From positions 248,001-312,000 of the forward strand of contig JAUNNH010000001.1 of NCBI GenBank assembly GCA_030531505.1: a DNA stretch of 64,000 nucleotides, written 5' to 3'. A program made the position numbers and the translations under genes. The stretch is from Eubacteriales bacterium (GTDB taxonomy: Bacteria > Bacillota > Clostridia > Oscillospirales > Oscillospiraceae). Shown here one piece after another: positions 9,806-16,910 of the stretch (position 1 is its first letter; each line of letters begins with the position of its first letter). Under the pieces are notes generated by a model. The model did not search any database and was not told the origin of the DNA. It saw nothing but the letters and a program-made list of their open reading frames with translations.

Positions 9806-10603
9806 TTATTTGCTCAGCAGCACCTGATCGCTCTCGATCGGCGTGCCGGCCAGGGCGGCGAACTTGTCCACCAGCTCCTGACGGGTGAGGTGCTTTTTCT
9901 CCTCTCCGCTCACGTCGAGGATGATGTTGCCCTCGTTCATCATGATGAGGCGGTTGCCGTGCCGGATGGCGTCGGACATGTTGTGGGTGATCATGAGGGT
10001 GGTGAGCTTGTTCTCGGAGACGATCTGCTCGGAGAGCTCCAGCACCTTGGCGGCCGTAGCCGGGTCCAGGGCGGCGGTGTGCTCATCGAGCAGGAGGAGC
10101 TTCGGCTTGCGCAGCGAGGCCATCAGCAGTGTGACGGCCTGGCGCTGCCCGCCGGAGAGCAGCCCGACCTTCGCGGTCATGCGGTCCTCCAGGCCGAGGC
10201 CCAGGGTCTTGAGCACCTCGCGGTAGCGGATGCGCTCATCGCGCGTTACGCCCCAGCGCAGCCCGCGTTTCTGCCCGCGGCGCAGGGCCAGGGCCAGATT
10301 CTCTTCGAGCTGCATGTTCGGCGCGGTGCCCATCATGGGGTCCTGGAAGACGCGGCCGATGAGTGAGGCGCGCCGGTGCTCGGGCAGGGCGGTGATATCT
10401 GTCCCGTCGAGGAAGATACGCCCCTCGTCCACAGGCCAGACGCCCGCGATGGCGTTGAGCATCGTGGATTTGCCGGCGCCGTTGCCGCCGATGACCGTCA
10501 CGAAGTCGCCCGGCTTCAGGTGCAGGGAGAGGTCGACCAGCGCTTTTTTCTCGTTGATCGTGCCGGGGTTGAAGGTCTTGCTGATGTGCTCGAGCTTAAG
10601 CAT
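9806..10603 (-). CDS. ABC transporter ATP-binding protein, TrpZ-type aromatic amino acid system
   Basis: A 265-residue ABC ATPase with Walker A GGNGAGKST, signature LLSGGQRQ, Walker B LLLLDEHTAALDP and H-loop ITHNM. It is the third gene of a binding-protein/permease/ATPase set of the 'putative tryptophan/tyrosine transport' family. I take ATG 10603 as the start because GGAGG lies 8 bases before it. An upstream in-frame ATG at 10636 would add 11 residues without a good site. The start lies 8 bases inside the permease gene, so the two are translationally coupled. It energises uptake at the cytoplasmic side of the membrane. Confidence 0.9.
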   Translation of the reverse strand: MLKLEHISKTFNPGTINEKKALVDLSLHLKPGDFVTVIGGNGAGKSTMLNAIAGVWPVDEGRIFLDGTDITALPEHRRASLIGRVFQDPMMGTAPNMQLEENLALALRRGQKRGLRWGVTRDERIRYREVLKTLGLGLEDRMTAKVGLLSGGQRQAVTLLMASLRKPKLLLLDEHTAALDPATAAKVLELSEQIVSENKLTTLMITHNMSDAIRHGNRLIMMNEGNIILDVSGEEKKHLTRQELVDKFAALAGTPIESDQVLLSK

Positions 10604-11546
10604 GATCGGCGCCTCCTTTCCGTCTGAGTTTGGCAAAGGAGCTCCTGCGCTGCCCGCGCAGATAGGGAACGGCCAGGAACAGCGCCACGACCACGGCGGT
10701 GAAAAGCTTGAGGTCGTTGGAGTTGAGGCGCAGCCACAGCACCACGACGATGACCAGGTAGTAGATCACGCCGCCGACGACCGTAAAGCTCAGCGTGCCG
10801 TAGAAATTCAGATGCTTGCCGAGCAGCGCGCGGCTGATGACCTCGCCGATGATGACGGCGGCGAGCCCGATCACGATCGCACCGCGGCCCATATTGATGT
10901 CCGCGAAGCCCTGGTACTGGGCGAGCAGCCCGCCGGAGAGCGCCACGATGCCGTTGGAGATCGCAAGCCCCAGCACCTTCATCGAGTCGATGTTGATGCC
11001 GAGCGCGCGGCTCATGGCGGGATTGTTGCCGGTGGCGCGGATCGCCGAGCCCTGCTCGGTGCCGAAATACCAGTAGAAGACGCTGACAAGCGCCAGCGCG
11101 ACCAGCGCGCCGGTCAGGATCGCGGAGGGGATGTGCCGCGAGGAGAGCAGCAGGTGATACTTGTCCACACTTACGGCCTTGTTGGCCGCCATGCCCATGA
11201 TGCGCAGGTTGATCGAGTACAGGGAGAACTGCGTCAGGATGCCCGCGAGGATGGCGGGAATGCCGAGCTTGGTGTGCAGGAGGCCCGTCACGAGGCCCGC
11301 GAGCAGGCCTGCCAGCACGGCGACGAGCAGCGCGACCCAGGCGGGCTTGCCCGCCAGGATCAGCATGACCGTGACGGCACCGCCCGTGGTAAAGGACCCG
11401 TCGACGGTCAGATCGGCCACATCCAGCAGACGGAAAGTGATATAGATACCCAGGGCCATGATGCCCCAGATGATGCCCTGCGAGACGCCGCCGGGCAGGT
11501 TCCGGGCCAGCTTGAGCAGATTCAGGGAGGCGAAATAGGCTGCCAT
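10596..11546 (-). CDS. ABC transporter permease, TrpY-type aromatic amino acid system
   Basis: A 316-residue membrane protein with about eight to nine helices, similar to branched-chain amino acid-type permeases (WGIMALGIYITFRLLDVADLTVDGSF near the N-terminus, a glycine-rich GLLAQYQGFADINMGRGAIVIG helix, and a basic C-terminus). This permease family pairs with a binding protein of the TrpX type, encoded just upstream. The ribosome binding site GAAGGAG is about 13 bases from ATG 11546, longer than usual. No better start is visible. The basic tail (GQRRSSFAKLRRKGG) probably faces the cytoplasm. Confidence 0.88.
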   Translation of the reverse strand: MAAYFASLNLLKLARNLPGGVSQGIIWGIMALGIYITFRLLDVADLTVDGSFTTGGAVTVMLILAGKPAWVALLVAVLAGLLAGLVTGLLHTKLGIPAILAGILTQFSLYSINLRIMGMAANKAVSVDKYHLLLSSRHIPSAILTGALVALALVSVFYWYFGTEQGSAIRATGNNPAMSRALGINIDSMKVLGLAISNGIVALSGGLLAQYQGFADINMGRGAIVIGLAAVIIGEVISRALLGKHLNFYGTLSFTVVGGVIYYLVIVVVLWLRLNSNDLKLFTAVVVALFLAVPYLRGQRRSSFAKLRRKGGADHA

Positions 11547-11576
11547 ACGAACTAACAGACTCCTTCATTTACGATA

Positions 11577-11604
11577 TGCCCCTGCGGACTGCGCCGCAGG
11601 GGCA
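11577..11604 (-). other. Intra-operon GC-rich hairpin after the binding-protein gene
   Basis: A perfect 11-bp stem (11577-11587 with 11594-11604) has no T-run on the minus strand. It lies between the binding-protein stop and the permease. It probably stabilises the 3' end of the binding-protein message or partially reduces downstream expression. Confidence 0.6.
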
Positions 11605-11632
11605 GAGAATGCGAATGGAAAGCGCAGCGCGA

Positions 11633-12592
11633 TCAGCCCTCGGTCTCGATGGCGATGAAGTCCTCGGGGACCTCGATGCCGAGGATGCCGCAGTTGACGT
11701 CGTTGAACTTCTTCTCGAAGGGGGCGTACTCGATCTGCATCTCACCCACCTCGGCCTCGCCGGTCAGGATCTTCGCGGCCATCTTGCCGGTGACGACGCC
11801 GAGATCATAGTAGGAGATGGAGAGCGTCACGCAGCCGCAGCCGGCGCAGAGGTTCTCCTCACCGGCGACCACGGGGACCTTCTTGTCGAGCACGACGCTG
11901 TTGATGAGCTCGGCGTTGGAGGCGGCGGTGTTGTCGGTCGGAATGTAGAGCACGTCGCAGTCGTCGCAGGCGTTGTTGCTGACGGCGGAGACGTCATTGG
12001 AGTCGGCAAAGGTGTAGTCCGCGACCTGGTAGCCCATCTCCTCGAGGAAGGGACGGATCTGATCGGCCTGGAACTTGGAGTTGGGCTCGCCGGAGCAGTA
12101 GAGGATACCCACGTTCTTCGCATCGGGGAAGAGCTCGTTGAGGAGCTTGGCGTACTCCTCGGCGGGCACGCCGTCGGAGGTGCCGGAGATGTTGGTGCCG
12201 GTGGCGCCGGTCCACTCGTCCTCAGCAAAGTCCAGGGCGCTGGCGTAGTCGGTGACGGAGGTGCCCAGGATGGGGATCTGGTTGGTGGAGGCCTGCGCGG
12301 CCAGCAGGGCCGGCGTGGCGTTGGCCAGGATCAGATCAACCTCGTCGGAGACGAACTGGTTGCAGATGATGGCACAGGTGGCGGAATCGCCGGAGGCGTT
12401 CTGGTTGTTGAAGCTGACGCTGTCGCCCAGCTCCTCGGTCAGCGCGTCCATAAAGCCCTGGGTGGCAGCGTCCAGCGCGGGGTGCTGAACGAGCTGGCAA
12501 ATGCCGACGTTGTAGCTGTCGGCGGCGAAGGCGGTCGCGCTAAGCGCAAAGATCATACAGACGGCACACAGGATGGCAAGGATCTTTTTCAT
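11633..12592 (-). CDS. ABC transporter substrate-binding protein, TrpX-type aromatic amino acid system
   Basis: A 319-residue exported binding protein of the family annotated as putative tryptophan/tyrosine transport binding protein (YNVGICQLVQHPALDAATQGF, NQIPILGTSVTDY, GTSDGVPAEEYAKLL). The signal peptide ends TAFA-ADS like a type I signal peptidase site. The two cysteines in the hydrophobic stretch (Cys9, Cys12) do not form a lipobox before the cleavage site, so membrane anchoring is unclear. ATG 12592 follows GGAGG by 7 bases. The gene is preceded by a leader peptide rich in Tyr and Phe and an attenuator, so the transported substrate is more likely tyrosine/phenylalanine than tryptophan. 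Confidence 0.9.
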   Translation of the reverse strand: MKKILAILCAVCMIFALSATAFAADSYNVGICQLVQHPALDAATQGFMDALTEELGDSVSFNNQNASGDSATCAIICNQFVSDEVDLILANATPALLAAQASTNQIPILGTSVTDYASALDFAEDEWTGATGTNISGTSDGVPAEEYAKLLNELFPDAKNVGILYCSGEPNSKFQADQIRPFLEEMGYQVADYTFADSNDVSAVSNNACDDCDVLYIPTDNTAASNAELINSVVLDKKVPVVAGEENLCAGCGCVTLSISYYDLGVVTGKMAAKILTGEAEVGEMQIEYAPFEKKFNDVNCGILGIEVPEDFIAIETEG

Positions 12593-12648
12593 GTTTGTTT
12601 CCTCCAGTTTCTGGTTTTTCTTTCGGGCAGGGAGAGCTTCTCTTCCGC

Positions 12649-12673
12649 AAACAAAAGAACCGCCCGGCGGTCC
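12649..12673 (-). terminator. Attenuator terminator of the aromatic amino acid ABC operon
   Basis: Read on the minus strand, a 7-bp GC-rich stem (12667-12673 with 12657-12663, one G-U pair, loop CGG) runs into CTTTTGTTT. A longer alternative 5' arm is GAGCCGC (12676-12682). It sits between the leader peptide and the binding-protein gene. Confidence 0.65.
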
Positions 12674-12686
12674 GTGCGGCTCTGGA

Positions 12687-12729
12687 GAAGTCCCGTTCTG
12701 TGAAACGACTTCGATTTGCAGCACAAAAC
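12687..12729 (-). other. Competing hairpins in the attenuator
   Basis: GAAGTC (12707-12712) pairs with GACTTC (12687-12692), extended by an inner 3-bp helix. An 8-bp alternative pairs 12722-12729 with 12695-12702 and would break this hairpin. Mutually exclusive pairings of this kind are expected in a transcription attenuator; which one switches has not been modelled. Confidence 0.45.
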
Positions 12730-12730
12730 C

Positions 12731-12758
12731 CTTTTACTTTTTGCGATAAAAGTAAAAG
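12731..12758 (-). other. Hairpin containing the leader peptide's aromatic codons
   Basis: A perfect 11-bp stem (12731-12741 with 12748-12758, 6-base loop). Its 5' arm in the RNA is the run of Phe/Tyr codons and its 3' arm covers the last leader codons and the stop. A ribosome stalled on these codons would melt it. Confidence 0.75.
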
Positions 12759-12790
12759 CGGTAATATCGTGCGGCAAACCGAACGCTCAT
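12734..12790 (-). CDS. 18-residue Tyr/Phe-rich leader peptide
   Basis: The peptide is MSVRFAARYYRFYFYRKK and seven of 18 residues are Tyr or Phe. It has a proper ribosome binding site (AAGAGGG 7 bases upstream) and a consensus promoter 35 bases upstream. It ends about 140 bases before the binding-protein gene of an aromatic amino acid ABC transporter. The Tyr-Tyr and Phe-Tyr-Phe-Tyr codons form one arm of an 11-bp hairpin, followed by further hairpins and a T-tailed stem. This is the layout of pheA/trp-type ribosome-mediated attenuation: starvation for charged tRNA-Tyr or tRNA-Phe would stall the ribosome and allow read-through. It has no homology I can name and would be missed by gene finders because of its size. 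Confidence 0.8.
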   Translation of the reverse strand: MSVRFAARYYRFYFYRKK

Positions 12791-12824
12791 GAAACTGCCC
12801 TCTTTCTGATTCAGGTCGATTTGT

Positions 12825-12853
12825 ACTTTAGCACTTTTAGGTGTTGAAGTCAA
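12825..12853 (-). promoter_or_regulatory. Promoter of the leader peptide-trpXYZ-type operon
   Basis: On the minus strand, TTGACT (12848-12853), a 17-base spacer and TAAAGT (12825-12830). Transcription would start near 12818 and give a short untranslated stretch before the leader peptide. Confidence 0.75.
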
Positions 12854-12997
12854 GCCCCAATTGCAAGTTTCCCTATTTGCCCAAAACACGGCCCCGACGA
12901 GCTGCCTTTTTCGGAGTGTTCCATAATAAACGGGGCACGAGCGCGATATACTATCCGTGAAACAGGGAAACCGGGACAACCGGATAAAGGAGCGAGT

Positions 12998-14038
12998 ATG
13001 GACAAAAAGAACAGGAAAGGGATCCGCCTTGCACTGGGGATCCTGTTGGGGCTGCTGATCCTGCTGATCGGAGCGGTCTGTGCCTTCCGGATTTGGGCGC
13101 GCGCACCGGAGGTGACAGCGCAGACCCGGCCGCTGGTGGTAGCGGTGAGCAAGCCCGCCGCGCGCCGTGCGCCGGCCGAAGCGGCGGAAAAGACCCGCAC
13201 ACGGAAAGAAGGGGTATACACGCTGCTGCTGGCGGGGCAGGACAACGGAAACGGCAATACCGACACGATGATGATGCTCCGGCTGGATACGGAGAGCCGC
13301 ACGATCGACGCCGTCTCGATCCCGCGGGATACGATGGTGAACGCTCCCTGGCAGATCCGCAAGCTCAACGCCGCCTACGCCATGGGCGCCTGGAATGGCG
13401 GGAGCGGCGCGGAGAGCCTGCGCCGCCATGTTGCGAAGCTCACGGGCATCGAGGCGGACAACTACGCCATCGTGGATCTCGACGCGTTCGTACAGGTGGT
13501 GGACGCGCTGGGCGGCGTGGATTTCGACGTGCCGGTCGCGATGGACTACGAGGACCTCGGTCAGGATCTCACGATCCATCTGCAGCCGGGGCCGCAGCAC
13601 CTGAACGGCTACCAGGCCATGGGGCTCTGTCGCTTCCGCAGCGGCTACGCCGACGCCGACTTCGGCCGCATCGACATGCAGCACCGCTTTCTCAAAGCCT
13701 GCGCCGCGCAGTTTCTCTCCCTCGGGAACATCCCGAATGTCGGCCGGGTCGTAGAGATCCTCTCGCACAGCCTGGAGACGGATCTCAGCGGCGGCAACAT
13801 CGCCTGGTTCCTGCGGCAGTTTCTCAAATGCCGGAGCGAGGATGTCCGCTTTCACACCGCGCCGAGCTGGCCGACCGATGCGAACGGCATCAGCTATACG
13901 GTGCTCGAGCTGGATCCCTGGCTGGAGATGATCAACACGAGCCTTGACCCCTATCAGGAGCCGGTCACAGCGGAGGATCTCGACCTTGTGTTCAGCCGCG
14001 GCGGCGCGATCGGCTGTACGACTGCGCGGCGGTTCTAG
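12998..14038 (+). CDS. LCP family cell-wall polymer ligase (LytR-CpsA-Psr)
   Basis: A 346-residue membrane-anchored protein with a single N-terminal transmembrane helix (residues about 10-30, LALGILLGLLILLIGAVCAF), a short linker rich in Ala/Arg/Lys, and an extracellular LCP domain. Recognisable LCP elements are LLLAGQDNGNGNTDTMMMLRLD, VSIPRDTMV, the KLNAAYAMG segment, and the Arg/Asp-rich CRFRSGYADADFGRIDMQHRFL. LCP enzymes transfer undecaprenyl-linked glycopolymers to peptidoglycan at the outer face of the membrane. Which polymer is used here cannot be told. The gene is monocistronic with a strong terminator. AAAGGAG precedes its ATG. Confidence 0.9.
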   Translation: MDKKNRKGIRLALGILLGLLILLIGAVCAFRIWARAPEVTAQTRPLVVAVSKPAARRAPAEAAEKTRTRKEGVYTLLLAGQDNGNGNTDTMMMLRLDTESRTIDAVSIPRDTMVNAPWQIRKLNAAYAMGAWNGGSGAESLRRHVAKLTGIEADNYAIVDLDAFVQVVDALGGVDFDVPVAMDYEDLGQDLTIHLQPGPQHLNGYQAMGLCRFRSGYADADFGRIDMQHRFLKACAAQFLSLGNIPNVGRVVEILSHSLETDLSGGNIAWFLRQFLKCRSEDVRFHTAPSWPTDANGISYTVLELDPWLEMINTSLDPYQEPVTAEDLDLVFSRGGAIGCTTARRF

Positions 14039-14042
14039 ACGC

Positions 14043-14076
14043 AAAAAAGGAGGACGCGGTCCGCGTCCTCCTTTTT
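14043..14076. terminator. Bidirectional terminator between the LCP and coat genes
   Basis: A roughly 16-bp stem with A-rich and T-rich flanks on its two sides lies between two convergent genes. Confidence 0.85.
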
Positions 14077-14080
14077 GTGT

Positions 14081-14329
14081 TTATCCGATATTGGCGAATT
14101 TCTGCCTGACCTGCTGGAGCTGCTGGGGCTGGGCCTGCTCCGGGGCGTACCAGCCATGGCTGGCCATCTGGTTGTAGACCGCGTTCTGCATGCACAGCGC
14201 GGAATCGAGCGCGGTGTGGAAGGCCTCATGCACCTTGGGGGTGCTGGATTCGATCGAGCCGTGCAGATACAGATCGCACACGCCCTTGGTGGTGAGCAGA
14301 ATGCCCTCCAGGATTTCCTTGTCGTTCAT
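14081..14329 (-). CDS. CotF-family spore coat protein
   Basis: An 82-residue helical protein resembling the Coat_F family: an NDKEILEGILLTTKGVCDLY start, a two-helix bundle with HEAFHTALDSALCMQNAVYNQM, and the family's closing 'GWY' (SHGWYAPEQ). Coat_F proteins are ferritin-like helical bundles in or on the spore coat. It is the second gene of a two-gene unit whose promoter resembles a forespore sigma promoter. AAGGAGG precedes its ATG. It is one of the clearest signs that this organism sporulates. Confidence 0.8.
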   Translation of the reverse strand: MNDKEILEGILLTTKGVCDLYLHGSIESSTPKVHEAFHTALDSALCMQNAVYNQMASHGWYAPEQAQPQQLQQVRQKFANIG

Positions 14330-14341
14330 CTCACAGCCTCC

Positions 14342-14515
14342 TTATACAAGCTCATAGAACTGCCGGAAGAGCTGCTGATTGCTCTCGAGCAGTTCCTGCA
14401 CCTGCGTGCGCAGAGCGGGATCGCTGAGCTGCGCCGCTGCGGTGCGGCACTGGGTCATCAGAAACTGCGTATGACCGAGCGCGTCCTCCACATATAAGAC
14501 TTCTTTGGGAGTCAT
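14342..14515 (-). CDS. Small helical protein (57 aa), likely coat-associated
   Basis: A 57-residue protein that begins MTPKEVLYVEDALGHTQFLM and ends QFYELV, predicted almost entirely helical. It lies 12 bases upstream of the CotF-like gene and both share one promoter, so it probably acts with it. The pattern (TPKEVLYVEDALGHTQ... QQLFRQFYELV) is like the partner half of a Coat_F-type helical pair, but I do not recognise it with certainty. A GAGGTGA ribosome binding site stands 5 bases before ATG 14515. The gene is too short for most automatic gene calls. Confidence 0.75.
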   Translation of the reverse strand: MTPKEVLYVEDALGHTQFLMTQCRTAAAQLSDPALRTQVQELLESNQQLFRQFYELV

Positions 14516-14533
14516 GTTTCATCACCTCGGTCT

Positions 14534-14563
14534 TAGTATGAGCGGCGCAGGCAGAAATATAAG
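14534..14563 (-). promoter_or_regulatory. Candidate forespore-type (sigma G/F) promoter of the coat pair
   Basis: On the minus strand, CATACTA (14534-14540) matches the sigma-G -10 element exactly. CTTATA (14558-14563) lies 17 bases upstream as a partial -35. The predicted start is only about 10 bases before the ATG, which is tight. Confidence 0.4.
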
Positions 14564-14646
14564 CGGAAAAAAACGCAAATTTGCATTGCCGCGGCGGCGG
14601 CTTTGTGCTACACTCACGGTATCGGAACAGACAAAGGAGAGAGACT

Positions 14647-14931
14647 ATGCAGTATGTCTGGGGTGCGCTGGCCGGCCTCGTGTGGGGCGCCCTGGCCGCG
14701 TTTGTGAATTATCGTATCAACAAGGCGGCGGTGAAAAAGAACAGCAATGCGTCGATGCTCACAGCGAACGCCGCGCGCATGGGCGTGGACCTGATTACGC
14801 TGGGCGCGGTGTATCTGCTGCGCAAACAGCTTCCCTTCAGCTTCGAGGCGACAATCATCGCTGCGGCGATCGCACTCTCGATGCTGTCGATCGTGTTCGC
14901 CTATCGGCTCATCAAGCCGGAAAAGAAATGA
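14647..14931 (+). CDS. Small three-helix membrane protein, AtpI-like
   Basis: A 94-residue hydrophobic protein with three predicted membrane helices (WGALAGLVWGALAAFV, GVDLITLGAVYLL, IAAAIALSMLSIVFAY) and a basic loop RINKAAVKKN. The pattern resembles ATP-synthase subunit I (AtpI)-type proteins, but no ATP synthase gene is nearby, so I give no function. ATG 14647 is chosen because AAAGGAGAG lies just before it; an upstream in-frame ATG (14581) lies in promoter-like sequence. It stands alone and converges on gtrA. Confidence 0.65.
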   Translation: MQYVWGALAGLVWGALAAFVNYRINKAAVKKNSNASMLTANAARMGVDLITLGAVYLLRKQLPFSFEATIIAAAIALSMLSIVFAYRLIKPEKK

Positions 14932-14962
14932 GGAGATCCCCCGGGATCTCCTCATTTCTTTT
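14921..14962. terminator. Shared terminator overlapping two gene ends
   Basis: A stem of about 20 bp (14921-14940 with 14943-14962) spans the stop codons of both convergent genes. Its arms carry A-rich and T-rich ends and serve both strands. Confidence 0.8.
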
Positions 14963-15383
14963 TGAAGACGAAAAACTTGCTGATGATGTAGTTGCCGATC
15001 ACGACGAAGACAGAGGCGACGACCGTGCCGATGAAGACGGAAAAGCCGAGGACATTCACGATCAAAAGATTCAGCAGCCAACCGATCAGCATGGTCACGA
15101 GCCGGGAGGTGACGAAGCTGCCTGCCTCCGCAAGCCGGTTCGGGTTCTTGCTCTGGAAGACCCAGGCGCGGTTGGTGGGGTAGGCGAAGGCGATGCCCGC
15201 GGCGTTTTCCACGACGGAAAGAATCGTGTTCTGCACGCCGTCCGGGTGCGCGGCGCCGCCGTACACGAGATAATTGAACAGGAACTTGGCTGCCCAGGAG
15301 ACGATCGTCGTGAGCCCGCCCACGATCAGATAGATCAGGATCTCACGGTGTTTCCGGCAGAGTGCTTTGATTTTTCCGATCAC
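14952..15383 (-). CDS. GtrA family membrane protein (lipid-linked sugar flippase-like)
   Basis: A 143-residue four-helix membrane protein of the GtrA family (YLIVGGLTTIVSWAAKFLFNYLV, a central NRAWVFQSK motif, and the C-terminal KFFVFKKK). GtrA proteins are thought to move undecaprenyl-phosphate-linked sugars made by GtrB across the membrane. Its start overlaps the GtrB gene stop by four bases, so the two form a coupled pair. The sugar is unknown. There is no third modifying transferase here, so the acceptor polymer would be encoded elsewhere. Confidence 0.88.
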   Translation of the reverse strand: MIGKIKALCRKHREILIYLIVGGLTTIVSWAAKFLFNYLVYGGAAHPDGVQNTILSVVENAAGIAFAYPTNRAWVFQSKNPNRLAEAGSFVTSRLVTMLIGWLLNLLIVNVLGFSVFIGTVVASVFVVIGNYIISKFFVFKKK

Positions 15384-16306
15384 GGCTGCTCCTCCCGGCC
15401 GCAGACCGCGGAGACGATATAGCGCGGGCGGCCCTTGATTTCCTCATAGATACGGGCGATATAGAAACCGATGATCCCCAGGGAGATCATGATGAAGCTG
15501 CCGATCAAAAGCAGCAGCAGGATGACCGTCGTAAAGCCGCCCAGGGCATTGCCCATGATCTTCTGTACCAGCGCAATGACGCCGAAGATGACCGCCACAG
15601 CGAGCATGACAAACCCCAGCAGCGTCACGAACTGCAGCGGTGCGGAAGAGAAGGAACCGATGTTGTTGAGAGCGTAACGGATGAGCGAACGGGTGCTCCA
15701 CTTGCTCTCGCCTGCGGTGCGTTCACGCACGGTGAAACGGACTTCCGCCTTTTTGAAGCCGACCCAGAAGCTGAGCGCCCGAAAAAAGACGTTGCGCTCG
15801 GGCATGCGGTTGAGGGTGTCCACGACCTTGCGGTCCAGAAGCTTGAAGTCCGAAGAGGCGGCCATGTCGAGGCCGGTGGCGCGGCTGATGATCGTATAGA
15901 AGCTGTTGGCTGCGAAGCGGTGGAAGCCGGTTTCCGTTCCGCGGTCCTCCTTGATGCCCTCGACAACCTCGTAGCCCTCTTCCCACAGGCGGTACATCTC
16001 CACAATCTTCTCCGGCGGATGCTGCAGATCGCAGTCGATCACCACACAGCAGTCGCCGCGCGCCTGCTCGAGCCCGGCGAACATCGCGGCCTCCTTGCCG
16101 AAGTTGCGGCTGAAATGCAGCCCGACAACGCGCCCGTCACGCTGTGATGCGCGCTGGATCTCCGCCCAGGTCGCGTCCCGGGATCCGTCGTCGACAAACA
16201 GCAGCTCGTGCGCGATGCCGGCCTCGTCCAGGATCCCGGATACGGTCCCGGCTGCGGCGGCGATCATTTGTTCCTCATTATAGGCGGGGAGTATAACCGA
16301 AAGCAT
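15380..16306 (-). CDS. GtrB-like family 2 glycosyltransferase (undecaprenyl-phosphate sugar transferase)
   Basis: A 308-residue inner-membrane enzyme. Its GT-A domain starts LSVILPAYNEEQMI, has the DDGS (residues about 38-41) and DCDLQHPPE metal-binding motifs, and is followed by two C-terminal helices (FVTLLGFVMLAVAVIFGVI, TTVILLLLLIGSFIMISLGIIGFYIARIYEE). The DCDLQHPPE and RPRYIV features fit GtrB/DPM-type enzymes that charge undecaprenyl phosphate with a hexose on the cytoplasmic side. It is coupled to GtrA by a four-base overlap and has its own promoter. The role is probably decoration of a cell-envelope polymer. Confidence 0.88.
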   Translation of the reverse strand: MLSVILPAYNEEQMIAAAAGTVSGILDEAGIAHELLFVDDGSRDATWAEIQRASQRDGRVVGLHFSRNFGKEAAMFAGLEQARGDCCVVIDCDLQHPPEKIVEMYRLWEEGYEVVEGIKEDRGTETGFHRFAANSFYTIISRATGLDMAASSDFKLLDRKVVDTLNRMPERNVFFRALSFWVGFKKAEVRFTVRERTAGESKWSTRSLIRYALNNIGSFSSAPLQFVTLLGFVMLAVAVIFGVIALVQKIMGNALGGFTTVILLLLLIGSFIMISLGIIGFYIARIYEEIKGRPRYIVSAVCGREEQP

Positions 16307-16349
16307 AGTCTGCCCTTCTCTCTTATCTCACGGGAAAAACAATGACATC

Positions 16350-16378
16350 AGTATACGACAGATCGCGTGTGAGCGCAA
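16350..16378 (-). promoter_or_regulatory. Promoter of gtrB-gtrA
   Basis: On the minus strand, TTGCGC (16373-16378), a 17-base spacer and TATACT (16350-16355). It begins immediately after the terminator of the upstream operon. Confidence 0.6.
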
Positions 16379-16380
16379 GC

Positions 16381-16407
16381 AAAAAGGGACGCAGAGCGTC
16401 CCTTTTT
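16381..16407 (-). terminator. Terminator of the M16-lgt operon
   Basis: A 12-bp stem (AAAAAGGGACGC paired with its complement, 3-base loop) gives a T5 tail on the minus strand. Confidence 0.8.
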
Positions 16408-16415
16408 GCACCGCG

Positions 16416-16910
16416 TCAGACCTGCGGGCCGTCGTCGGGGCCGGACTGCGTCCCGTCCGCCTCGGTGGCGTTCACGATCTCCTCGAAGTCGGCGATCTCC
16501 ACCTCGATGTCCGGGTCATTCCGGGCGGCGTCCGCCGAAGCCTTCAGCGTGTCGATCTCGGCCTGCTTGGCGTGGATGACTTCGGTGAGCAGATCCGCCT
16601 GACTGAAGAGCGGGGCAAAATAGCCCTCGGGATCGTCGCGGTGCAGCTCGAAATACAGCCGTCCGATCTCTGCGTAGACCCGACCGAGCTCGGTGTTCTG
16701 GTTGTTGAGCTCAAGCGTGAGCTTCGCGATGCGCGCGTAAGCCTTGGCGCGCTCGGCCCCTTGGGCGTACACGCCCGCGACGCCGCTCGATTCCGCGGTC
16801 TCCCGGATCCGGTCGACGGCATTTTTCACATTCTCGCTCCCGGCAATGTCCCGGGCCTTGTCGGCCAGCGTACCGAGAGTGCCGCTGAGGATGTCCTTCA
16901 AATCTGCCAT
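16416..16910 (-). CDS. Hypothetical coiled-coil protein
   Basis: A 164-residue soluble protein I do not recognise. It has no signal peptide or membrane helix. The first 70 residues look helical with Ala/Glu repeats (DKARDIAGSENVKNAVDRI, GAERAKAYARIAKLTLELNNQNTELGRVYAEIGRLYFELH), resembling the small 'YtxH-like' helical proteins of clostridia. The C-terminus is acidic and Asp/Glu-rich. Its start overlaps the stop of lgt by one base (TAATG), so it is the last gene of the operon and is translationally coupled. Coupling to lipoprotein synthesis suggests an envelope role, but that is guesswork. Confidence 0.75.
   Translation of the reverse strand: MADLKDILSGTLGTLADKARDIAGSENVKNAVDRIRETAESSGVAGVYAQGAERAKAYARIAKLTLELNNQNTELGRVYAEIGRLYFELHRDDPEGYFAPLFSQADLLTEVIHAKQAEIDTLKASADAARNDPDIEVEIADFEEIVNATEADGTQSGPDDGPQV

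Noticed and set aside
12734-14044. Open frame of 436 codons on the minus strand spanning the LCP gene
   Set aside because: It is antisense to the LCP gene. Only its last 18 codons, behind their own Shine-Dalgarno site and promoter, are convincing as the leader peptide.
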